Positions 24,440 to 36,440 are shown, counted from the first letter of the stretch. The stretch is DNA of 64,000 nt from Icerya purchasi (GCA_039619475.1 CM077115.1:149302274-149366273); one strand, 5' to 3'. Numbers and translations are program-made. Notes: generated by a model from the letters alone, not told the origin.

Positions 24440-25650
24440 AACTTTTGCTTTCAATATTTATGAATTGAAATCGGTCCTTTCCAAATCGTCCCGCCCCCTT
24501 ACCTTTCTCCTTGATATTTTTAATTGTTTCCGCTCCAGAGATATAACTCCGTCCTCTTGGAATTCTTTTATCACCATTCCTAAAAAAAGTTCTTCCTTAC
24601 GTCCTATTTTCTTGGCATGCCGCATCAGAAAACTGTTTGAAGGTATGTTAAACAAGCGCCTTGTTCAGTGGCTAGAGCATAATAATATATTTCCTAGCAA
24701 TATGTTTGGCGTTTGGCCTGGTATCGATCCATCCGACTGTTTTAGTCTTTTTGTTTCCCACATCTATCAATCTTTTATCCAAAAGCATTATACTTTCGCT
24801 TCCTTCATCGATGTATCCTGTGCCTTTGATAATGTTAATTTACCCACTCTAAAAGATAAGATGACAACAATTAACGTTCCAATGCAGTTTACTTCCCTTA
24901 TTATCAACCTCATGCTCTCTGCTCCATCTTTTGAAACATCAAGAATGGTTTTTCGAGGTCTTCCCCAAGGTTCATCTCTAAATTCTTCGTATTTATTTTT
25001 TGCTGATGACATCCTACTTTATGCCTCATCTCGTAATATTATATCAGCCGGTGAAACGCTTAATTCGTCTCTTTCTGCGCTGGATCATTCCCTTTCCTCA
25101 GTTAATCTTTTTATTTCTGCTACTAAATCTTGTTACGTCGTATGTACTCTGCGACCTTATAATCCCGCTTCTGTCTATCTACCCGCAGCAAATACACTCT
25201 CCTTTTCGTGTTTAATGTTTTTGTTATCTTAGTATCTTCCTCGACAGTCATCCTTCCCCAAACACATCAAGTATCTTTCCTCTTCAGCAACCAAAAGGCT
25301 AAACCTACTGACAGCCCTATCTCCAACCAACTGTGGTGTTGATCCTTATGTCCTTATTTCTCTATATAAATCCATCATCTGCTCAAAATTTGATTACTGT
25401 TCATTTCTCTATAGTTGTGCCTATAAGTCCAGACTCTCTAAATTGGGTGTAATCCAAAATTTTTGCTTTCGTCTATGCCTTGGTACTCTTAAATCCTCCC
25501 CAGTTACAGCAGTTCTTTCCGAATCGAATACACCCCCCATTCATTATTCGCAGATTTTATTTCGGCTACCGTTTTCTTGCTAAGCGTCGTCCACTCACGT
25601 CCTCTACTTTTATCCATTCCTATCTTTCAATTTCTAGGAACAGACGTTAG
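24440..25650 (+). pseudogene. I-like LINE ORF2, reverse transcriptase and C-terminal region
   Basis: A 255-codon frame at 24465-25232 runs through RT motifs: SSWNSFITIPKKSSSLRPI, HNNIFPSNMFGVWPG, FIDVSCAFDNVNLPTL, RGLPQGSSLN, then FADDILLYASS (24997-25029). The loop usually found between LPQGS and FADD, with the SPLLFNLYI-type block, is missing, an internal deletion of a few dozen residues. After 25240 another frame gives KHIKYLSSSATKRLNLL, GVDPYVLISLYKSIICSKFDYCS and VIQNFCFRLCLGTLKSSPVTA, the thumb and connection region. Fragments of related elements recur at 27.8, 36.3, 53.2, 56.2 and 62.5 kb, so this family has been prolific here. Confidence 0.9.
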
Positions 25651-27830
25651 GGAGTTAGGGTGCTACAAGGACTCATAAGAGGGCTCAGGGGGATTCGGTA
25701 CTTCTTGTTTATTGTCTTGTATTGAAATAAGCAGCATATAGGTGAAATATAAATATTGCATCATGAACAGCTTCATTTTCAATAAAATTTCCATTTTCCT
25801 ACGTTTTTGCTAATTCTCACCAAAATATATGTTATTAAGGGATCTAAAATACATCTAAAAATACCAGTTTCATTTTTTCGTCAACGTATTTTCATTAGTA
25901 AAAAAGGTGAACAATGTTACAAAGTGTCATTTGGAGGATGATATATGATGGGAGGGTATTGCCAATTTTTTCTAAGATGTTCCTCCCATGTGTCTACAAC
26001 ATACTGAAAAATTTTAAAAATCGTTCAACTTAGTAAGTTTTTCGAAAACTAGGCGAGTGGGGGATCTGAAAGTTCTGTCACGAATGTTCTTCAGTGGTAC
26101 CCGCTTACCATCCAAATATCAAAAACATTCCAGGGCGAATTTATTATTCTTATCCACCTCTGCTTCCTTTCGTGTAATTTTTCATGAAAAAAACGGTCAC
26201 ACGAAATCACAATCGGAGGGGCAGCGCTGGGTTAATGCCCACGGCAAGCGAGCTCCCCAAAAATTAAAAAAAAAACAAAAATAAATCCGTGTCTCGTTCG
26301 GCAAAAAGCGAATACATTTTATTTAATAGTAATTTCCGTGCAAGCAACAACGAATATCTCAGCAGCTAATATATACAGACACACTATTAATTTTCATGGG
26401 TGTCCGAGAACATATTACCGAATAGATCTATTTTTTGATTAGCTCCTCGCCAGTCTTACGTTAATTTTTATAAAAAACGAGTGAATTCTAACAGTTATTA
26501 TTAAATGCGTGAATATTCGCACCGATTTTTCGCTTATTTATTTAATTGCGAGTACTCGAATTGATTTTACTTTGACTATTCATCGTAGTTTCGACTAAAT
26601 TGTCCATGATTTCCGCATGCATGCCGCAAGAAGTTGGAATTGATAACGGTAAAGTGAAGAAACGTTTCTTTACTCGGTACGCGAACATTAAAAAATCGAA
26701 ACACAGAAGGAGAAATCAATGCGCAATTGAGAATGGCAGCGCCGCTGGTTACGAGCTACATATATATTTCGGTGTTGTGCAGGTGTTTATGTGTGAGCGC
26801 GAAAACCTAATTTATGCAACTGCTTTAAGTTGAAACTAGGACGTTGGTTGTTTTTCAGATGATGAATTTAAGTTGGGGAAATATATCGGGGACCGATGTG
26901 TCTGCGATATCATGAATAGAGAGTTCCGCGAATGGGAATTATAATTACAAGCCGGAGATCGAAAGAGAAGCTGAAAGACGAATTCCGATGAAGATGGAAT
27001 CGCTTTTGCAAAAGGAGTAATTCCGAATTTGAGCCTTTGCGACGGCGGCAGGCGGGCTACGGGGGAACGATACAATAATAAGCGCATCCGTAGTTATCTA
27101 GTTTAAAGGAAGTTATATCTGTTCGTGCTCGGCCTGACTTTCTATCTATTTGTCTATCTGCCTACTATACAAAGGTGAATCTACCACCACCAATCGAAGC
27201 GAGCTCCGGCTAGGGCGGCAGTGCCGAATTCGCGGTCGCTCATTTGAGCTCGCCTAGTTCCGCAGAAATTAATCAACGGTAACAACTCAAAGTCCGTTTC
27301 TCCGGCTCATCCTCTGCGAACCGATTGCCACCACTTGCACCACTGCCTCGCGTCATTATACACAGGTAGCCGACGCTGACACAAGTATATGTTCTCCTTT
27401 GCTCTTAGGCATTTTCGCTTCAAGAATATTACGCGGAATTTTATTCGGTTATCATTTTCATTTTTAATCCCGTACATTACTTCGCAAAATGAAGAGAGCC
27501 TTTCGTCTCAGCATATACATACATGTACACACGTGCGCATCGATGTTGCTAGTGATAAACGTAGAGGCGAGCTTTTAGCTTAGAATTGAAGTGGCCGGCA
27601 AAAGCATGACACGAAGTTAAGGTGAATTCAGTGAAAAAGCAATGTTACTTGAAGTGCACACACACACACACAAGTATCAGAAGATAAAACATCCGCACTT
27701 ATATTTAGGTCCGAAATAATGCGATGAAAAATAATCGAAAGATGAAAATAATCTCGCTTACATTTTGCGAGATGAACTTCTGGGTATCTTAAATAATCAA
27801 CTAATGTGGTTTAAGAATTATATAAAAAAT
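25651..27830. other. unassigned stretch; possible SINE tail at 26190-26285
   Basis: No gene recognised. The block GCGCTGGGTTAATGCCC near 26225, followed by an A-rich end, resembles GCACTGGGTTAATGTCC downstream of the SINE head at 6041, so a SINE 3' end may sit here. A GC-richer part at 27180-27350 holds no domain. Confidence 0.35.
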
Positions 27831-29010
27831 AGGAAAAGCATCTCGCAAGGAGTAACATTAATGAAAAAAGTATTCACAATTCGGGGTAAGTCAGAGAACT
27901 ATACTGGCTCTAATCCTCTTTCTAATATACACTAACTCGTTATACAGGCACATTAAAAATGCAAATGTATATGTTTTTGTTAATGATATTGCCCTATTTA
28001 TTGAACATAAAAAATTAGAGGTGGCGAAAAAATTACTGCAAAAGGATATAGATAATTTTAGTAAATGGGGCACATGATAGGAGGTTATGTGTAAATATAA
28101 ATAAATCCAACATATCCGAAACAGTACTAAACATAAGAGTCGCGACAGTCATCCTTCATAATAACGAATGCTTACACGAACTCCATGAAACTAATAACAC
28201 TCTTTTATGTTTATGTCCACCTTTAGAAAACGTAAAAGATTTTAAATATTTATGAATATCAATATCAATAAATCCTTGAACTGAAAAAAACACGTTCAAG
28301 TTTTAAATTCGAAAATAAGACTGTCAATTCGTATTTAATATAAATTAAAGCAGGTGCTATCATGTGAAATACTACGTATATACTACAATGCAATAATTAT
28401 GTCTAGAATTCTATATCGAATCCGAATCCAAATATATTAGGTGAGGCTGAGAACACGGAAATCAACAAAACAGATAAAATTCAGAAAAGGTGTACTTATA
28501 CTACAACATTATTGGAAGCGGAGTGACTCGAGATCAATTATGTGTGAAAGGAAAGTAATGAAATGCCTCCAAAGATGTTCCATTATAGATTACTTGAATA
28601 TTTAACAACAATATAACGTTATCATCCAGGCAAAAAACTCGGATAACGAGAAAACAATATATATTATTAGATTTATTACCCTTATCAGAGTCTAAATTTC
28701 GAGGTGCCCTTCCACTCCGAACTAATTTCTGTCACGGCACTGATTGCAATGTTTTTGCAGAGACCCAAAAGATAATCCATATAAATTATACTGTAATGCA
28801 ATTGTACTCTGGCTACAGTACTTTCGTTTGTGATCCTGAACACGTGCTGTTTGAATGTTCCAATCTTTCCTCCGAAAGTAATATCCTATAAGCTCAGCTA
28901 TTGAAGCTGAATTTTTCTACTTCCTATAATGCTTCCTATATCTTAACTTTGCTTTCTTCAAAGGTGGTTCCTATTCTCGCCTCTTTTCTAGAAAATGTAA
29001 GTTAATCTAG
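27831..29010 (+). pseudogene. I-like LINE ORF2 fragment, second copy
   Basis: Plus-strand frames show LALILFLIY, then VNDIALFIEH where the catalytic YADD-type box has become VNDI (27979-28008), LQKDIDNFSKWG, INKTDKIQKR (near 28460-28490), and a C-terminal cysteine-histidine motif in FVCDPEHVLFECSNL (near 28827-28871) followed by a SYNASYILTLLSSKVVPILAS end. The same CD-x-HVLFEC ending is found in the copies at 53.2 and 62.5 kb. Numerous stops and frameshifts. The RT fingers and endonuclease are absent. Confidence 0.85.
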
Positions 29011-29288
29011 AAATAAATTTAATTATAGCTTGCGTAACGTTAGACAATATATAGATCAACACAGAAGACGCTAATAACCATGAAAACAAACTATAACAAA
29101 TGATTTTAATAAATTTACTTAATAATATACCGATAAATAATATATTATAGCAAAACAATACTAAAATAAATTGTAGAATTAAAATAAAGGAAATATTTCT
29201 AAAATTTAATTAACAACAAATATAAGCATTAAATCAATCTGTATATAATATGAGGATGAATATGTGCATGCAAGTGTATGTGTTTGGG

Positions 29289-29337
<49 letters not shown>

Positions 29338-29339
<2 letters not shown>

Positions 29340-29410
29340 TAATAATAACGTAATTTTTAAGCCACCCCCATTAGAAAAAGTGTCCCAATTTTATGTAACG
29401 TTTGTTTACA
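29338..29410 (+). repeat. (TA)n-flanked repeat family, truncated copy
   Basis: Begins at the edge of a (TA)n tract with AATAACGTAATTTTTAAGCC and contains GTGTCCCAATTTTATGTAACG, matching the first part of the full copy at 29985-30283. It runs into another (TA)n at about 29431-29445. Confidence 0.8.
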
Positions 29411-29444
29411 TTTCAATTTTTACTGACTTTATATATATATATAT

Positions 29445-29965
29445 ATGGAACGGGAAATAAGAAATTTAACAGCCGAAGCAAAGAATGCATTCAGCAAAAA
29501 GCTAAACCTTCTCTCTTCTAAGAATATAGATTTAGATATCACAAAACATTTCATAAAGAGCTTTATTTGGAGCGTTGCTCTTTATGGATGCGAAACGTGG
29601 ACGCTGCCAAAGAAAGACAAATGCAAACTGGAAGCGTTTGAAATGTGCTGTTGGCGACGCATGCTAAAGGCAAAATGGACGGATAAAATTTCGAACCGCA
29701 TGATAAAACGAGAAATACCAATTGTAAGTATAATAGAAAGAAGAAGAAATTCGGCCATAAGACACGTTATACGCCACTCGGTGTGGATAAACAACTTATT
29801 AGAAGGAAAAACAACAGGGAAGACTCAAAGAGGAAGGCCTCGAAGGAGATTTATGAATGAAATAAAAGGAAGGAGGTCATACGCGGAAGTTAAAGCATCA
29901 GCGCACGCGAAGATCTGGCACGTGGCCATGTTATCCACCAACCCTTGGGTCGAGGAGAAGAAGAG
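29445..29965 (+). pseudogene. RTE-type pol C-terminal fragment between two (TA)n tracts
   Basis: One open frame reads AFSKKLNLLSSKNIDLDI, SVALYGCETWTL, KLEAFEMCCWRRMLKAKW, IERRRNSAIRHVIRHS, LLEGKTTGKTQRGRPRRRF. This is the connection and C-terminal region of an RTE polymerase, downstream of the RT palm. It is still in one frame, so it is younger or less decayed than the other RTE relics here, but the catalytic part is absent. Its left edge abuts (TA)n and a truncated (TA)n-flanked repeat; its right edge abuts (TA)n and a full copy of the same repeat. Confidence 0.88.
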
Positions 29966-29984
29966 ATATATATATATATGTATT

Positions 29985-30280
29985 AATTACAACGTAATTC
30001 TTAGGCCAGCCCCTAGCTTTATGTAACAAAAAAATGTCACAATTTTATGTAACAAAAAAATGTCACAATTTTATGTAACGAAAAAATGTCCTAATTTTAT
30101 GTAATGAAAGTTAAATGTTAGGACAGGATTTTTGTGATTGTTATTTTTTTTATGTCCATGCCGGTTAGAATTACGTTGTAAATTTTGATCATTTTATACA
30201 AAGTATAGAACAGAAAGAAACAGAAATGTAAGCAAAAGGGGTCACGTGGCACAACCCCTTGCGAGGCCAAAATGGCTGAG

Positions 30281-30283
<3 letters not shown>
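29985..30283 (+). mobile_element. (TA)n-flanked short element, full copy
   Basis: About 300 bp lying between two (TA)n tracts. It opens with AATTACAACGTAATTCTTAG, itself a small palindrome (AATTAC, AAC, GTAATT), holds an exact 26-bp tandem repeat (ATGTAAC at 30021, 30047, 30073, and ATGTAAT at 30099), repeats the opening in inverted form at 30165-30184, and ends with a conserved 100-bp block from TTTTGATCATTTTATAC to GGCCAAAATGGCTGAGTT. Relatives occur at 29338-29410, 32923-33224 and 40084-40388. No coding capacity. I do not recognise the family. Confidence 0.85.

Positions 30284-30327
<44 letters not shown>
30284..30327. repeat. (TA)n microsatellite
   Basis: About 20 TA units directly abutting the 3' end of the short element. 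Confidence 0.95.
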
Positions 30328-30332
<5 letters not shown>

Positions 30333-30552
30333 TCAATCTGTAAAACTCTATATGGGTACATCACTACTTAAGATTTACGTTGTTCTGATGATATGTGTAA
30401 GATAGATATTTAGTGGTTTATACATATATTAGTTATAGATGAATAATGATAAGTTGTAGAAACTGAGTCTATAATATTTATTAAATAAATATACGCATAT
30501 GTATGTATTTTGGGAACCCGCCGAAAAATCAATTGACTAGATGGAGACTAAG

Positions 30553-30599
30553 GTATCGCACATGGTTTTAATAAAAAAAAAAAAAAAAAAAGTATCGCA
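30553..30599 (+). mobile_element. tiny poly-A insertion with target duplication
   Basis: GTATCGCA (30553-30560) and GTATCGCA (30592-30599) bracket a 31-bp insert that is almost entirely a poly-A run preceded by CATGGTTTTAAT. This is the layout of an extremely 5'-truncated LINE or SINE insertion. Confidence 0.65.
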
Positions 30600-31173
30600 T
30601 AAGAAGTTCAAGGAAGGAAAATATTTTATCACAGGTACTACTTGTTGGGTTATTACGTATGTGGATTGAATTTTTTCCAGTTTCAAAATAAATGAGAAAT
30701 GCTCTGAACACATATATTTATATATACATAATAATACAAAATAAAATTACACTAGTTAATAGTTACAGCGAAATGAATAAACAGTAACAGAAATGAAATT
30801 AATGACGTCACGCAGAATTTTGGCCAGGTAGGTGGCGTTACACAATCCAGAAGTATTATTGTTTCTTTTTTTTTTTTTTTGCATTTTTAACGTAGAGGGG
30901 TTGTAAATTATTAGAGAATTTAAAAGAAAAAAATGAATGAAATAAAATAATTTTTTCAAAACGCCGAAAATATGGAAAAATCCTGCAGAATCGTCTTATG
31001 CGATAACGTTTACTTGCATCATGCTCAACTGTCCGTTGAAGAGGTCAGGTTTAATTTATTCCATATCTTTTTTGGTTTTTATTTCTATTGTTTTATTGTA
31101 TTTTGTTGGTTTCGTTCTATAGGTTCTCGCTTTATCATTATCTAATTTCTGAATTTATCGCTAATTTAAATTA

Positions 31174-31720
31174 ATGTCGGATTCGTTTGACGGGGAAAGT
31201 GAACCTCCCGCTAATCCTCCTCGTCCTATTATTACTAAAAGCGTCACTAACCCTGCCGCACAGATTAAAACCACTAACAAAACAAATAAAACTGTTCAAC
31301 AATCATCTTTACCATTCTCATCCAATTTTTCGTCTCGCCGAAAGACAATAATAAATAGGCCCGTCGACGTGGGTATTTCCATTAACCCTAATAATTCTCC
31401 TACAGCTAATTTCTCGGACGTACTTAACAATTCTAGCTTAGCTGCTACCCCGTTCCCTGAGCACCATGTTTGACAAAATATCATCTTAGTCAAAAGTTTG
31501 GAAAAGGAAATATTGCCTATCTTCATGCCACGGCGCTAGCCAGAAAGATTCATAGATCAGCGGTATTTCTTTTATACAGAATTAAATTAAGTCTTATATC
31601 GATAGAGACTGCTAATAATGTTTTGCATATTGGCGACGTCCATAAGGAACGCAATATTCGATTATATTTATTCCTCAATCTCTCTTATTCCGATATGCCG
31701 TGATGTTCTAGTAGATGTTA
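31174..31720 (+). pseudogene. ORF1 (Gag-like) fragment of a non-LTR retrotransposon
   Basis: A frame with a true ATG at 31174 encodes a Pro/Asn/Ser-rich disordered stretch (99 codons: PPANPPRPIITKSV, then SLPFSSNF), typical of LINE ORF1 N-termini. After a frameshift the next frame (31470-31703) gives HATALARKIHRSAVFLLYRI, then NNVLHIGDVHKERNIRLYLF, similar in pattern to the globular part of I/Jockey-type ORF1 proteins, which bind element RNA. No zinc knuckles were seen downstream. The assignment rests on pattern only and could be wrong. Confidence 0.45.
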
Positions 31721-32538
31721 CTGCTGAAGAATTTTATAGTGACTGAACTCATCCGATATTCCGATCTCTAATAATATTCGTCGACTGCGCAAACATGAAC
31801 TACTGATAATTCCTACATTCCTATTCCCGTTGTTGATATCGAATTTATGAGTCATATTCTCCCATCCGTTATTCAGTTTTAAGATTTTTACCGAGTTAAG
31901 GTTGAGCCAATGATCCGTAAACTCAAACTCTGCTGTGCAGCTGTGCAACTTTCGCAGTAAATTCCATATACCCAATTTAATAAAGTCCTATTCATATATT
32001 AAAAATTCTACTATTGTAGATATGGCGTCATGATTCCACATTTTGATCGCTCTTCTTTCCATTCGCTTTTTTGTAATTGTTTTTTTTTCGTGTTTACGTA
32101 TCATTTTGTTCCATTTGGCTAATGCTACCGTTTGCCTGGTTAAGTTCTTATATAGGTATCACATTACCGCTTGTATTGTTTTATAGTGTGCTGCTTCGCT
32201 GTTGCTTGCTTCTCTTAGATCGGTCGATAGCATACGAGCAGACCTAGATGTGTGATGATGGTTTTGAGGGTTTTCCAATTCGACATCTCATTTCTTTCAG
32301 CAGCTGCTCATTCTAAATTATGAAATAACTATTATTCCTCGTCATTTTCTAATCCTGACTCCTTCTATCTGTCTGTTAAATTCTCATCCTCGGTCTTTCA
32401 AGTTTCCCCTTCTTTGCAGCGTTCACCTTTTGACGTGAAACGTCTTTAAAATTGCTTGTGCAACAAAATCGCGCAACAAAGTCGTGTAACGCAACGACTA
32501 TTATTTTTCACCGCGTATATTTATATATATTTATATGC

Positions 32539-32576
<38 letters not shown>

Positions 32577-32611
32577 CTTCTTCTTCTCGTGCCACCCGAT
32601 TCGGCTATTGC
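31721..32611. other. unassigned stretch with (TA)n at 32515-32577
   Basis: Probably the decayed continuation of the LINE to the left, but no motif could be read. A (TA)n tract at 32515-32577 lies just before the minus-strand RTE fragment. Confidence 0.4.
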
Positions 32612-32912
32612 TTAATCATCATGTATGGATTGGATTATCTGCTGGAATTGATTTCGATCTTTTGCTATTCTGACTAGATCTTTTGTTTTCTTAATTCCGG
32701 TCCATTTTTTTATATTATCTATCCAAGCGGTCTTTCTTCTTCCTTCTATCATGCCCATTATTATTGTCTGTAGTAATTTGTATTTTTCACCTCTCATGAA
32801 GTCTCCAAAAAATTTTATCTTCCTTCTTTTTACTATAGTCATTAATATTCGGTCAGTTCCCATTAGTTCCAGTACTTTCTCATTTTTTAACTTTTTGGTC
32901 CACGGTATATAT
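32612..32912 (-). pseudogene. RTE-type pol extreme C-terminus
   Basis: Minus-strand frame: WTKKLKNEKVLELMGTDRIL, KRRKIKFFGDFMRG, IMGMIEGRRKTAWIDNIKKW, DLVRIAKDRNQFQQII. This is the C-terminal tail of an RTE polymerase, equivalent to the last part of the copies at 9.4 and 18.5 kb. At its N-terminal side the frame runs into (TA)n and then the short element at 32923-33224. The rest of pol is not seen beyond it. Confidence 0.85.
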
Positions 32913-32922
32913 ATATATATAT

Positions 32923-33224
32923 AACTCGACCATTTTGGTCTCGCAAGAGGCTGTGTCATTTGATCCCTCTTGCTTTCATTTCTATCTCTTTCTCTTCTAT
33001 ACTTTGTATAAAGTGATCAAAATTTACAGCGTAATTCTTACTGGCATTGACACAAAAAAATAACATAATCACAAAAATCCTATCCTAACATTTAACTTAC
33101 ATTATATAAAAAATTAAGACATTTTTTCGTTACATTTTTTGTTACATTTTTCGTTACATATTTCGTTACATAAAATTGGGACATTTTTTCTAATGGGGGA
33201 CAGCCTGAGAATTACGTTGTAATT
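32923..33224 (-). mobile_element. (TA)n-flanked short element, reverse copy
   Basis: Reverse complement of the element at 29985-30283, with both ends in (TA)n. It carries the CTCGACCATTTTGG end, the inner ATTTACAGCGTAATTCTTAC, TTACATTTTT repeat units (33130-33175) and the outer GAATTACGTTGTAATT at 33209-33224. Confidence 0.85.
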
Positions 33225-33707
33225 AATATATATATATATAGATATAGATAAATATATATAAATACTTAAACCGATATAGGTGTTTCACGTTAAATCAACT
33301 ACCCCATGCCCCAGCACAGCCGCACCCAAATTTTTCTACAATCCGTCGTCTACGCTACAGTTTGCTTCTCTCATCGCTTTCCCGTTTCTCGCTTATATCT
33401 TCTCCACTTTGTCCTATCTACTCTTTTATTTCTCTTTTTGTATACACGATGCATACCTTTTTTGAACGCTATTTCATTTCTGCTGAACGCGTTCCCCTTT
33501 CTACTCATCACTTAATCGTCCTGCTCCTTGCAGCGCGTCCTTCATTCTCCCCTTTCCTTCGCCCTCGGTTATTTTCGTATCCCTTCTGTTTCCTATCTTT
33601 GATCGTGTAAAAATCTAATTATACTTCGCTTTCCTTCCCCCCGGTGCGCGGGCCAATGCATGGACCCCCTAAAAATAAGTAAGAAAAGAAAAGAAAAGAA
33701 AAGAAAA
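33225..33707 (+). other. pyrimidine-rich stretch ending in (AAAAG)n, possible LINE 3' end
   Basis: Plus-strand C/T-rich sequence with several overlapping open frames resembles the 3' parts of the I-like LINE in composition but gives no readable motif. It ends in GGACCCCCTAAAAATAAG followed by (AAAAG)n at 33681-33707, which could be a LINE tail. Confidence 0.3.
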
Positions 33708-35744
33708 CGATTTACAACAGGCAAAGAAATATTTAGACCGTTTGAAACCGGAGAAAGTCTAAAAATTATATTGTTACCTCAGCAATTATTGAAAAACATG
33801 AAAATAAATTTCGAGTTAGACATTCTTATAAGTAACACATGAGACCAGAACTATAGTAGAGATATTTACGAGTAAATCTTCAATTGAACATTAACCATAA
33901 TTATATTCTCGACTGTATGTGTAGGGTTTGTTTGTTTTTAATCTTTGATAATAAATCTGCAAACTGGAAGAAGTGGAAAAAGCGAAATTCAAAACAACGT
34001 CAGTATGTTAAAATATCATCGGCGACACTCCTCGTCGACGAAATATTTTACAAAATATGGTTCGGTTAAATAATAAGTTTCGACCGTAAGTGAAATATAC
34101 GATTAATATTCTAACAGGGAAGTGGCTCGCAATTCTAGCATTCTAGGAAGTTAAAGTCGCCCTAAAGTATCTCACCGGGGTAGCCTGTAAACAGCGGCAG
34201 CATATGTCAGAGAAAAATACCGCTGGCTAAGCAATATCGTAATCACACTGCCCTTTCGTGTTAATTTTTAATACGAACACGTGGCTTACAATTTTATTGC
34301 ACTAACATGTCCCATTTTAGTCCACGTTTTCTACCAGTCGATGTAATTTTGCCTACAATGTGTTTAAGTGATATCGTATTTTTATGATTTAATAAAAAAA
34401 AACTAAACAAAATGTTTGCTTACTTTTTACAAGTACTAATTTGTTTATACGCAACGGCAGATCGTCGTTATATATATTGATGGTAATTTTTAATGGTACT
34501 TATGCGAATGTTTCATTTATGTGCAATATGCCGCGTTTTAAAACTAATATATATTCTTATCCGGAACTTGTTCTAGAAAATTTTTTAATTGCCGCATTTT
34601 GTTTGTTACATTAAAAAAAAAAAAAAAAATTAAAATAATCACCTATTCTACAAATAAACGCAATGCTTATTTCATTTCGCCTCGTATTTTTTTCATACGT
34701 TATTACAATGAAGTTTTGAATTACTTTTAAATGTTTTCGAAACTTAAATGATTTCAAAATTCAGGATAAGTCCGAACGAAACTCGATCGTCGGATGTGTA
34801 GAATAAGTAGAATCATCGAAACAAAATTATAGTGGTTATTGTAATGAAATGAATCCCCCTTGTAAATTAATTCGACGGTTAATAAATACTCGATATAAGC
34901 GTATTAATTATATAGGTTTTAAAGAAATATATTGGCGTTTATTTTTTCCAATTTCAGTCGGATGATCATTTTTAAAGTTCACTATAAGTTGTTTCCTTTT
35001 TTTTGTTTTTTTTTTCCCCCGGAATTTACACTTATGTAAGAAATTTTAGTTATCATGTGAACATTATAAGTGCAAGTTATTTCGGACAAAAAATAATTGT
35101 GTATTTTCATACATTACTCTAAACCGCACGGTCCGTATCATTCAATTAACTGCTCAGGTGCAACACTTGCCTGATGTAAATGAGAAAAAATTACAAGCAA
35201 ATGTACTAATTCAAATTACCTAGAACAGTAAAAAAAAAAAAACAAAAAACAAATGAACTAATAAGGAGTTATTCAAAGATGTAACAGGTCGGCGGAGACA
35301 TCGTAAAGTAGTTTTAAATATAAAACCCTTTCCGTATTATCACAGTTGAACGATTTTTAGTCACTTATCATTTAGATCAGTCAAAAGGTACACACTTTCG
35401 ACTGAAGTAGAAGAGTCTTTCTAAAGAGAGCTTCGATACTGCGGTAAACATTACTGAGATATGCGCACAACACTAGCTTTAGATCACAGCTTAACTTACA
35501 CAATGAGAGTAATTCTCACTTACGAGTACTATAAAGTTACGTTCTGTCGCATTAATTATTTCTCAGTCCTTCAGATAAGGTCGATCGTTTTTAGTTGCAT
35601 TGTAATAAAAACCGGAAACCTTCTGAGAACAACTCTTAAAAAGGAGAAGGCTTTAGAAAGGGAGGAGGCCGAGCACAACGAGATTTTGAATGTAAGTCAG
35701 GAGGCTTTGGTTCAAAGTAAACCGATTTTTTAAATATCAAAAAC
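33708..35744. other. unassigned AT-rich stretch
   Basis: No gene or repeat boundary recognised. A run at 34612-34629; T run at 35001-35016; A run at 35230-35241. Confidence 0.4.
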
Positions 35745-36135
35745 AACCGGTATTTACTCTAATTCGTAAAATTATATTAGCCTAATTCGCAGTAAATTAT
35801 CCTTCCAGATAAACCGGTTTCACATGTTCTCATATGTAAATTCACAAAATTATATCAGCCTTCAACGCGGGGAACATTTCAGTTTGCTCTAAAAGTACAT
35901 TAGCCTTCAACGCGGAACATTTCAGTTTGCTCTAAAAGTACATTATAGCCTTCAACGCGGAACATTTCAGTTTGCTCCCTCTCACAGAAATATGTACATT
36001 ATAGCCTTCAGCGTAATTCAATTTGCTTTAATTCACTAAATTATACTAATCTTCAAGGAAAACATGGCAGGTTTTTTTCTAATACACCGGATTATTATCA
36101 TTTCGATTTTCTTCAATTCACGGAATTATAGCCCT
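35745..36135. repeat. minisatellite, 45-bp core unit with degenerate flanks
   Basis: Units starting AGCCTTCAACGCGG at 35857, 35902 and 35947 are nearly identical (45 bp), with a diverged one at 36003. Weaker relatives with AATTCRYRAAATTATA spacers extend the array on both sides. Each unit has GAACATTTCAGTTTGCTCT. Confidence 0.85.
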
Positions 36136-36282
36136 CGAGCTAGGCCGGTATTTGTTCTTATTCGTGATATTAGACTTTGCGGCAAACCGATTTTCTCCAG
36201 TGGAGAAAGATTCGAAGATGCGAGTGGATACGGCTAGTATTCAAGGGAAAATTGAAGGAAGAAGAGAGGTTAGCGTTCGGCT

Positions 36283-36440
36283 GTGTACTCCCACTTGCTT
36301 AGGCTGAGGCTTCCTGCTTCTTTTTGTGCCCGTTATATCCTGTCTTTTCCTTCTACACTTATTACGATCGTCTCGCTATATAACTTTCGTTTTCCTTTAA
36401 TTGTTTTTCTGGATGAAGGTCCTTGGTTGACGAGCCCGAT
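36283..36440 (+). pseudogene. I-like LINE, C-terminal end fragment
   Basis: The frame gives LRLPASFCARYILSFPSTL followed by GGTCCTTGGTTGACGAGCCC, matching the final protein residues and 3' untranslated block of the I-like copies at 53.2-53.8 kb (ASYILSFPSIS, then GATCCTTTGTTGACATGCCC). Only the extreme 3' end remains. Confidence 0.7.
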
